Source: Aphrocallistes beatrix (Eukaryota > Porifera > Hexactinellida > Sceptrulophora > Aphrocallistidae). From it: DNA of 64,000 bases. Location: the NCBI GenBank assembly GCA_963281255.1, contig OY725495.1, positions 1,364,001 through 1,428,000 on the forward strand. Reading direction: 5' to 3'. Position numbers and translations under genes: made by a program. Of this stretch, positions 56,738 to 64,000 are shown in pieces (positions within the stretch are counted from its first letter, which is position 1; every line of letters starts with the position of its first letter). The notes under the pieces were generated by a model. It did not search any database and had not been told where the DNA came from. It saw nothing but the letters and a program-made list of their open reading frames with translations.

Positions 56738-56843
56738 AGATATATATATATATATACACAAACAAACAAACAAACATTAATCGAGTTTTAATAGTAAGGA
56801 TATACACACATTAATCGAGTTTTAATAGTCAGGATATATAATG
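56738..56843. repeat. (TA)n, (CAAA)n and a 30-bp direct repeat
   Basis: After short simple repeats, ACATTAATCGAGTTTTAATA with neighbouring bases occurs twice (about 56775 and 56808) between the head-to-head F6 copies. Confidence 0.75.
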
Positions 56844-56844
56844 T

Positions 56845-57321
56845 CACTAATTGATTAGAGAAACTGCCAGGCACATAAAGCTGATTTTTGGCATGTGCGA
56901 GTTTTTTGTCTTTGGCTCCACTAAGTTCTGAGTTCTGACGAAAATGTTATTATATAATTATTACCTCTTTGTCACCTTTTTTATAATTAGAATATTCAGT
57001 TTTTCGACTATAACTCAGCCATTTTAGGTGAAGGTGAACAAATTCAGAAGGCTGAAATTTTAATAGATTATCTATATTAATTTATCTCAAAAATGAGACA
57101 ACCTTCATTAAAAATGGTGAATCATATAATGAGTCATCGTTGAGCACCAAAAATCAAAAAATGACCAATTTTGTGATTTTTCGAGTGATATCGATTATAT
57201 CATTAAGTCATACGTATTCATAGATGTTATCTACCTTATAATTAGTCAATTTGAGTTTAGACGCCTCTGGCGGACACAAACTGTCCCCCAGCTGCGCATG
57301 CAACAAGCGAATTGCTCTTTT
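56845..57321 (+). repeat. F6 repeat, copy e
   Basis: Forward copy from TTGATTAGAGAAACTGCCAG to a weakened tail (GGCGGACACAAACTGTCC, CAACAAGCGAATTGC). It lies head to head with copy d and abuts the gypsy element. Confidence 0.7.
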
Positions 57322-57608
57322 TGTCTAATAACTCGTGAACGATTAAATTTAGATATAGAGATTATATTATTGTTATGAGAATACAGATAATCAGGATAAT
57401 TCTTAATAAGCTGGAAGCGTATTGTATAAACTCGAATAAGTATAATCGTAGAGAAATACGTATTGAGACCAGTCTGCTACAAAAGTGGGCCTAACGATAA
57501 ATATATAAGTAAGAGCTAGTGCCTATTATAGAGTCGAGGTTTTTGTGAGGTAACACCTAATGTGTTAGCTTGTACCTACTGTACATACTACTGTTTCTAT
57601 ATCAATCA
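57322..57608 (-). repeat. Possible 3' LTR of the gypsy element
   Basis: On the minus strand the segment starts TGATTGATATAG just after a purine-rich GGGAAGAG and ends TTATTAGACA at the F6 boundary, giving the TG...CA form and a plausible 287 bp. No second LTR is in the window to confirm it. Confidence 0.35.
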
Positions 57609-57615
57609 CTCTTCC

Positions 57616-58410
57616 CTACGATGAGCTGGAAGGATCGTCTTCCTGTGCCATCTGATTTTCTGGAATCTGAGACCACGGGATAAAGTCCGAATACTTTTTT
57701 GGCTTGTGCCTCCTCCCATAATGGGAGTAAGTACTCTCTGTATCCGCTTCAGGTGGAGTTGGATCTTGATCTTCACCGCTCTTCTCGTCTGGCTCCTCTC
57801 CGGAATTATCTTCGATAGGCTCCGGTTCCTCATTTATCTTCCCATCTGTCGTAACTAGGTTTCTAGTTTGCGCTAGCCAACTCTCATTCTTTTCCAATCT
57901 CTTGCAACGATTCGCGTGGTACCACTTTCTTCCTCCCGGCCTGTCTAACTGGATGTTTGCTCCTCGTTGACCTGTTACGCGGTAGGGTCTCTCAAACTTC
58001 GTTGCCAATGAGTCTTGCTTCCCCCTTTCGCGTAGCACCATATCTCCTGGGGCGACCCTTGTATATCTCTTGCCTCTATCATATCTTTCCTTTGTATTTG
58101 CGAAACTCCTTGCTTCGTTCGTTGTCACTATATCCGTTAATGATTCCTGCCTCTCCTGCAGTGACTTGAAGTATTCCCCTAGTGAGTCGCTGCTTGCATC
58201 TCGATGCTCTGCCCATAGGTCAGTTGGCACCCTTGGCTGCCTCCCGTACGTTATCATGTGGGGAGAAATCTTGGTTGTAGAGTTTCTTACGTTATTCAGA
58301 ACGAAACTGACCTCTGATAAAACTGAAGGCCATGACTCCTTCCCCATCTCTCGCTCCATTAGCAAACACCGAATTACCTGTTTTACTGAGCCCACGTTAC
58401 GTTCGACCAT
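57616..58410 (-). pseudogene. Gypsy integrase, C-terminal part
   Basis: The frame starts at the catalytic-Glu region (MVERNVGSVKQVIRC) immediately after the hAT MITE. It continues with EVSFVLNNVRNSTTKISPH and ITYGRQPRVPTDLW, then a chromatin-linked C-terminal domain (YTRVAPGDMVLRERGKQ) and a Pro/Glu-rich tail. 264 residues, open to its stop. Confidence 0.9.
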
Positions 58411-58432
58411 TCCATCGCCTTGGGGATGATAT

Positions 58433-58681
58433 CAGCGGTGTTTTGCCAAAAATAGAAGTGGGGGGGCGCTTCCTTCCCGTAAAAAAGTTATATGTTTTTT
58501 CGTGAAACTTTAATCCCCTGATGGTATATAAATGGTGATAATAAGAAAGAGAAAAAGAATATGGTTAGTTTAAAATGGCAACAATTGATTTGAATTTGTT
58601 ATGCTACGTAATACATTCTAAGGCTAAAATTAAAATGGTAGTCAGCATGAGGTAAGGAGCCCCCCCCCCAAAACACCACTG
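58433..58681. mobile_element. hAT MITE inside the gypsy integrase
   Basis: The ends CAGCGGTGTTTTG and CAAAACACCACTG are inverted with one mismatch, and GATGATAT is duplicated exactly (58425-58432, 58682-58689). Runs of G and C mark both arms. The integrase sequence lies on both sides, so the insertion followed that of the retrotransposon. Confidence 0.95.
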
Positions 58682-58689
58682 GATGATAT

Positions 58690-59332
58690 GGAGACGAACG
58701 GCACTTCTGAATCCCCAATTTCCTGCATAACGTCCGGATTTCCTCGCCGTCGACATTCCTACCTTGATCGGTCAGCAAAATGTCTGGGACTCCATGACCC
58801 CTGAATATCCAACCCCATTTCAAGGCTTGCACAATCGATGTAGTTGTCTGGTCTTCTAGTGGTACTATCTCTACGTAACGACTAAACAGATTCACCATCA
58901 GGGCGAAGTACCGAAACTTTCCATCACCCCATTGTAAACTGCTGCTCATGGTTGAGACTTTTCGCGTTGGAATCGTTGTAGAGGTTGCTTTGCCTCCGAG
59001 TTGGGCTTGGCTTTTTGACATATCAGGCATCCTTTGCAGAATATCTTTACGTCTCTTGTCATCTTATGCCAAAAATGAGATCTTTTGATGAGTTCCAGGG
59101 TCCTAGCTTGCCCAGAATGACTTTCATTGTGGACTCTCTCCAATACCCTAAGTCTGAGGTTCCGAGGCACTACTATACGCTCATCAAAGTAAACGGTCTC
59201 CTCTTTCAGCCTCAGATGTGGCGAATCCCCTTTAAGCTGTCCGCTATACACTCTCCCGTGCTGCAAGAGCTGCTTACATCCAGTCCGTATGACCTGGCCA
59301 CTTCTCTGCTCTTTGCCGATCATCTTAACCAC
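58690..59332 (-). pseudogene. Gypsy integrase, zinc-binding and core parts
   Basis: Frame 59332-58946 carries the HHCC zinc-binding region (RVHNESHSGQARTLELIK, CKGCLICQKAKPNSE). Frame 59030-58599 carries the core (FALMVNLFSRYVEIVPLED and VPDILLTDQGRNVDG), with Asn replacing the usual first Asp region and the second Asp in TDQG. It is interrupted by the MITE before the Glu. Confidence 0.88.
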
Positions 59333-59448
59333 CCTTCCCTTGTCCTTATTTCCAGGATCATGTGCGCTTCTGCTTCGCTATCACTACTGTCTGTATATTG
59401 GATCGAGTTCGGTTCTTTCCTTGTCCAATCCCCAGGAGGCCGTGTACA

Positions 59449-59862
59449 CTAAATCTTGTCTTCAAACTTTTCTTCGTTGTTGACATCTGGGTCCACGGAC
59501 ATATTGGGTGTCCGGCTGAGTAGATCCGGCAACTGATTGTCCCTCCCAGGGCGATAGATAATTTGGTAGGGAAGTTCCTCCAGCTCCATCAGCCACCTTG
59601 CGAAGGTGTGTCGTAGGTCCTTCTGATTCCTCAGCCATTGCAATGGGTTGTGATCCGAAATGAGGTATATCCTTGGCGAGACCCTAAGTTGGTGATCCAT
59701 TTCCTTGTAGCTGCCATCAAGGCACAAGCCTCCAACTGCCCTGTGGCGTAATTCTTCTGCGATCCTTTTGTGATAAAACTGCAGCCACACCTGAGCCACT
59801 TGCATCCGTCTCCACATAGAATTCCTTATTCCAATCTGGGAATGCCAACGTGACAGGCTCAT
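59449..59862 (-). pseudogene. Gypsy RNase H region
   Basis: RIYLISDHNPLQWLRNQKD and ARWLMELEELPYQIIYRPG, then DNQLPDLLSRTPN, mark the end of the RNase H domain and the tether to integrase. The N-terminal portion (FYHKRIAEELRHRAV) is in a shifted frame. Confidence 0.88.
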
Positions 59863-59943
59863 TTGTCAATTGTTCCGCTGTTCGTTGAACGCCGCGTTAC
59901 ATTCCTCCGTCCAGTTCCACGATGCTCCTTCCTTGGTTAATGC

Positions 59944-60627
59944 TTAGAGGGGGTTTGCGATTTGAGCCATTCTGGGGATATAACTTCGGTAATAATTGAT
60001 GCTCCCAAGGAACCCCTGTATCTCCCGTACTGAATGCGGCCGCGGAAACCGACGCAATTTTTCTTTACTTGTCTCTAGGGGCCTTCTTTCCTCCTCGCTA
60101 ATTCGATGTCCCAGAAAGTTTACCTCTTTGTAGAAAAAGTGGCACTTGTCTGCTCTGAGCTGAATGTTTGCTTGTCTCAGCCTCTCCAGGACTGCCTCAA
60201 GATCCCTCACGTGGCCTTCAAAAGTTTCAGAATAAATAAGACAGTCATCCATGAATGAGTGTACGTGCTCGAGCCCTTGGAGGGTTTTGTCCATGAGCCT
60301 TTGAAATGTTGCCTGCGAGTTACATTATCCAAAAGGCATTACAGTAGTTTCAAACTGCCCTCTAGATGTATGGAATGCTGTTTTTTCCACGTCTTCCTCG
60401 TGCATAGGTACGCACCAGTATGCGCTCGCTACGTCCAGTGATGTAAAGTATCTTGAGTCCTTCAATTTGTCCAGGATAGTTTGGATGTTGGGGAAGGAGT
60501 AGCCGTCCATTTTCGTAACATCATTTAGCTTCCTGAAGTCAATTGCGAAGCAGAGAGTGCCGTCCCGCTTCCGTAACCAAGACAACGTTGCTAGCCCAAG
60601 GCGATTTCGAGGGCCTGCAGATTCCAT
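59944..60627 (-). pseudogene. Gypsy reverse transcriptase, two frames
   Basis: Frame 60627-60325 has LCFAIDFRKLNDVTKMDGY and SLDVASAYWCVPMHEEDVEK with the motif A Asp. Frame 60294-59944 has SFMDDCLIYSETFEGHV with the paired Asp, LRADKCHFFYKEVNFLGH and QGFLGSINYYRSYIP. A break near 60310-60325 separates them. Confidence 0.92.
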
Positions 60628-60796
60628 TCGCTAGCATCTCTTGAATTTGGACTTCGATTTCTCTCTCCCATCCAGGAGGGAATTTTCGAGGTCGTACCTT
60701 GATGGGTGCCGCCTTGTCTGTGTCAATGTAGTGCTTTTCAGTATTGCTGCGTTCCGGTTTCTTAGGATTGGTTACGAATCTATCCGAGAATTCCTT

Positions 60797-61321
60797 TCAT
60801 ATTTCCACCATTTCAGTGTATTTCTCTCTACTCAGACCACTGTCAATGCCGAATCCAAATGAAATATGTGCTACTGATTCTAATTTCTCCTCTTTCACGG
60901 AGGTCTGAGCTCGAAATAGTGGGTCACCTCCCGCCGCGGTTGAGTATATCTCAATCCAATTGTCTCCCAGCCTGATTATACTACGATCCCTATCAAATAG
61001 GACGCTGCCGAAATTCCTCATGAACGATCTACCTAAGAGCAACGTAGGCTCCTCACTCTCGAGAACCTGTAACCTAGAGACTTGAGGCTTTTCATCTCCT
61101 ATTTGTATGGGGATCTCAATGCTGCTTTTCACCTGTACTGGTGATTTGCAGAGCCCATAAACTCGGCCAGATTCCTCTCTGATCTCTTCTTCCAGACCCA
61201 ACCTCTTCACGGTGCCAAGATCAATCACTGAGGGTTTGGCCCCGGTATCCAAAAAGGCGGCCAACTCCTGTCCTGCGATTATTAGTTGTAGCGTAACGCA
61301 ATCTTCCCTTGATCCATGCAT
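60797..61321 (-). pseudogene. Gypsy aspartic protease region
   Basis: QELAAFLDTGAKPSVIDL contains the DTG active site, followed by a flap-like region and LLLGRSFMRNFGSVLFDRD, the conserved C-terminal hydrophobic-Gly motif. It overlaps the Gag frame by about 40 bp in a different frame, either a remnant of programmed frameshifting or a mutation. Confidence 0.88.
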
Positions 61322-61680
61322 TCCGTTCCTGTTTTTTGATCTGCTACCGAGAATATTCTGTCACTTTCATTTGCCTTGCGATTCATTGAGTCCGAATTCG
61401 TTTTAAACCTCCGCTGCGGACACATCTCAGGGTCATGTCCCTGACCTTTACATACAAGGCACACGCGCTCTGGGCATGACCGATAGCTATGTCCACATCT
61501 CTTACAATGGTAGCACTCAAACTTCCTCTCTCTACCCCTAAACGGACTGCGGTTACTGTTTCCTCTTCCTGACCGGCGGTACGTAAATACCGGCTGTACT
61601 TTGTCATGCGCGTCTACGTGTTCATTTTCCCCAGCTTCCTTAAGGGCTGGGTCGTCGGTGCTCTTCTCAACCAGGGCCAC
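61282..61680 (-). pseudogene. Gypsy Gag nucleocapsid with two zinc knuckles
   Basis: CYHCKRCGHSYRSC and CLVCKGQGHDPEMC both fit C-x2-C-x4-H-x4-C and lie 3 residues apart, preceded by an Arg-rich RSGRGNSNRSPFRGRERK stretch that would bind RNA. Upstream Gag sequence to about 61850 is in several frames and then stops. Confidence 0.9.
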
Positions 61681-61850
61681 GGCTGCGGGGGATTCCCTTT
61701 TGCGCCAGCCGCAGTCTGCCGCTATCCCATCTCCGCTAATGGTCTACGCACTTCTACCATGAATCCCCTGGCTTGCTTATCGCCGAAGCCTTCACCTCTT
61801 TTGTTTAACCAGCCCTTGGCAAGTTGTATGATTTAGATATTCCCAGCCGC

Positions 61851-62766
61851 CAATTCACAAAATGGATTTTTGATATATAGAAATGTGTAAATATGCAGCA
61901 TAGACTCATGCTTAGACATTTTTACTCCTTCAAAGAATCCCTGGAGTGATTTGACTTATTTGCCAACTACTCTAATATTGAATTCCACCTCATTATTTAA
62001 GTATAATTTAGTAGATATATTTAATAACGATATTTTTTAAAATGGTTCCTAATTTTATTGTTTTAACCTCGTTTATCATGTCAATATTGCAGTGATCCCG
62101 GTAAATCCAACGGTGAGCCAGTAATTTAATGACGCGCAGTTTTATCAAATCAACTCTTTTAATTAATTAGTGTTTCTCCATAAAATACTTAATAGATTCC
62201 TCTCGTCAAAGGTTGTTTAAATAAAAGCTTGAACCGTTATTTTGTCTCACAAAACTACATTGTAGATCTTGACACATCAATTAATAATATTGAATTTCAT
62301 TTCATTAAAATCGTATTATATTGTATGTAGAAAATAATATCCAGATTAACTTTAACATTTTGCATTTAGCAAGTCCAACAATGTAGCGAGGAACTAAATC
62401 TTGAATTTCTTCTTTGTGATCTTCAGCAGCATCCTGGAATGAAATCCACAGTCCAAGGAATATAGGAACGCTACAAATGAGTTATATTGTATCCACATTG
62501 GAATGGACTTGATGAATCTTCCTGAAACTTGGTGGCGATAAACACGTATTGGTAACAGTCTGTTATATTTGGTCTCTTAAGTACGTCATTGCTAGACCAC
62601 TCAGAACAAGGACAACTAATGACGTCATCGGACAGTAGGAAGATATCTATCTTGAGTTAAGTTTGCAAAATAGCATACATCATGATCAGAGAAAGGAATT
62701 CACTTCCAAGGTACCTATTATTTGCTAAGATTATGATACAATCCATCAATATTATTGCCGTTCTTG
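61851..62766. other. AT-rich region, nothing recognised
   Basis: No paired ends or gene. The gypsy 5' end is lost here without a visible LTR. A TGACGTCA-like motif (atgacgtcat) occurs at about 62620. The frame at 62682-62903 runs into F1 and is not a gene. Confidence 0.4.
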
Positions 62767-62770
62767 TTAA

Positions 62771-64000
62771 GGATACCGCCCTCGAAAAACATTACTTGAT
62801 ATTTAAAAAAATGGTGAAATTTTTTATTCTTAATTCCATTGTATTACTGAGTCTACCATCTAATCGTAGTTGGGCGGTATTTATTTTGATATTTATGAAT
62901 TGACTCCCTAAAGTTTAGTCTTGCTAAAAATCGGAAAGTCTTTCGTGGTTTTGCGGCGCATTCATCAATTATTTTCTAACTTATCTGATATTTTTACAAT
63001 TTTATGGACCTCAAAATGGTTTTGGCCCATTTAAATATTAAAAAACAGATGCATTTGGAAAAAAGAGGCATATAAGATCCAATCAAAAAATCTCTATGAG
63101 GGACTTTATTTCTAAAATGCTCGGGAAATGGCCGTTGTGATATTAGCTATTGTGTATAGAATAGAATTCTGAAAATTTTTTTAAAAAATTTGTTCAGATC
63201 CGACCATTATTTCGTAAGTTATAGTATATTATAGGTAAAGTTCGGACATCAAACCTCTCTATGGTCCCGAAAGTGCTCGATGCAAATGCATAAAAACTAT
63301 TGAAGATATAAAATCTATTATAATCTTAAATGAAAGGATAAATATGATAATATATAGGTTCCTCAAACATCTCTCTGTCAAAAAGTAAATATTTCTCGAC
63401 TTATCATCGATTTTATTGTAATAAAAATTCTATGGAGAACTTTGAATATATTAGAAAATGGCGAATTTTGTCATGAAATAAGTTCCCAAAAGTAGCTATT
63501 AAACACAAAAAAACAATGCAATAGTCACTAGTAATGTGTACAGAAATTTTGGAGCACTCAACATGATCATTTTGGAAGTTCAGATCATTTACCTCTCAAA
63601 TTCGGTCAAAGCCCCCCATTTATGGTCCAAAAACAGATTCTTCCTTATCTCGGGAAATATATACCCAAATTCTTAGCTCTCAATTCCTAATATGATTTTC
63701 ATGACGGTATATTTCTAATTTTTTAATAATAAGTGTACTACATCGTATGGAATGCTAAGTTTTAATTTTTTACAACGTGATGACGTAGCATTTTTCGAAA
63801 TCCTAACTTTAAAACTAAAAGTCGTAGACTCTCGCTCTAACTTCCTAATATACTTTTTAGAAGTTCGTTATTCATTCTAAAACGATGGATTATACTTTGC
63901 AGTACTAGGAGTATGAATTATATTTCCCAATTGGTCCAAAATATTCGGAGGGTAGGAGCCTCAAGAAAATTTTGAATTTTCACTATGCTTTTCCTATCTT
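62771..64000 (-). mobile_element. F1 copy, continues beyond the window
   Basis: It starts GGATACCGCCCTCGAAAAA after TTAA (62767-62770) and aligns with 744-1960 throughout. It has the same orientation as the copies at the beginning of the window. Confidence 0.9.

Larger units (their letters stand above)
57616..61850 (-). mobile_element. Ty3/gypsy LTR retrotransposon, degraded
   Basis: The minus-strand order is Gag zinc knuckles (61680-61282), protease (61321-60797), reverse transcriptase (60627-59944), RNase H (59862-59449) and integrase (59332-57616). This is the Ty3/gypsy order. Frameshifts separate nearly every domain and a hAT MITE interrupts the integrase. The 5' Gag and 5' LTR are missing. 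GC content is higher than in the neighbouring families. There is no envelope gene. Confidence 0.92.

Noticed and set aside
57957-59483. Plus-strand frames over the gypsy element
   Set aside because: Antisense to the well-supported integrase and RNase H frames; no recognisable domain.

Overview
The window looks like AT-rich, repeat-dominated nuclear DNA from an animal. The two convincing host genes are a PPP1R8/NIPP1-type FHA protein and an intronless NHL-repeat protein. The NHL gene's layout (coiled coil plus NHL propeller, no RING or B-box) resembles families that I associate with early-branching animals such as sponges, but the species is a low-confidence inference. No bacterial operon, CRISPR or phage feature is visible. 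Most of the sequence is DNA transposons and their short non-autonomous relatives, repeatedly inserted into one another.

Two noncoding families with TTAA target duplications dominate. Family F1 (about 1.93 kb, ends GGATACCGCCCTCG) has at least nine copies or fragments and fills roughly a quarter of the window (1-7312, 15963-19528, 25503-26416, 39174-41104, 52040-53979, 62771-64000). Family F2 (about 1.1-1.8 kb, ends GGTTGGCCTTTCC) carries a large imperfect palindrome at its centre (7317-8449, 29098-30352, 34489-35108, pieces across 37192-41880, 44338-46532, 50890-51951). F1 copies sit inside other F1 copies and inside F2, and an F2 sits inside F1, so the insertion order can be read directly.

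Layout. 0-7.3 kb: nested F1. 7.3-8.4 kb: F2. 8.4-11.4 kb: broken Tigger/pogo element with a hAT MITE inside. 11.6-13.2 kb: foldback repeat F3/F4. 13.26-14.51 kb: NHL gene. 15-16 kb: one hAT and two Tigger MITEs. 16-19.5 kb: F1 split by a second Tigger with both ends. 20.9-21.7 kb: TA foldback element. 21.7-24.8 kb: L2-like LINE on the minus strand. 25-26.4 kb: F6 repeat, then F1 with a second LINE fragment. 27.0-27.9 kb: Harbinger MITE. 29-32.6 kb: F2 and a nearly intact Harbinger (Myb-like protein plus transposase). 33.3-33.7 kb: integrase remnants. 34.5-37.2 kb: F2, F4 and inverted F3. 37.2-41.9 kb: F2 split by a long-TIR element and by F1. 41.9-42.8 kb: OTU-protease-like pseudogene. 43.2-44.3 kb: hAT MITE and tRNA-like SINE. 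44.3-47.5 kb: F2 and a Tc1 transposase relic. 48.03-49.12 kb: PPP1R8 homologue. 49.5-52 kb: three Tc1/mariner MITEs, one split by F2. 52-54 kb: F1. 54-57.3 kb: F6 array. 57.3-61.85 kb: Ty3/gypsy relic with a hAT MITE in its integrase. 62.8-64 kb: F1.

Apart from the two host genes, the content is a record of transposition. Autonomous-type relics (Tigger, Harbinger, Tc1, L2, gypsy) lie beside MITEs, some of which share their terminal sequences. Many insertions have exact target duplications, and several also have an uninterrupted paralogous site in the same window.
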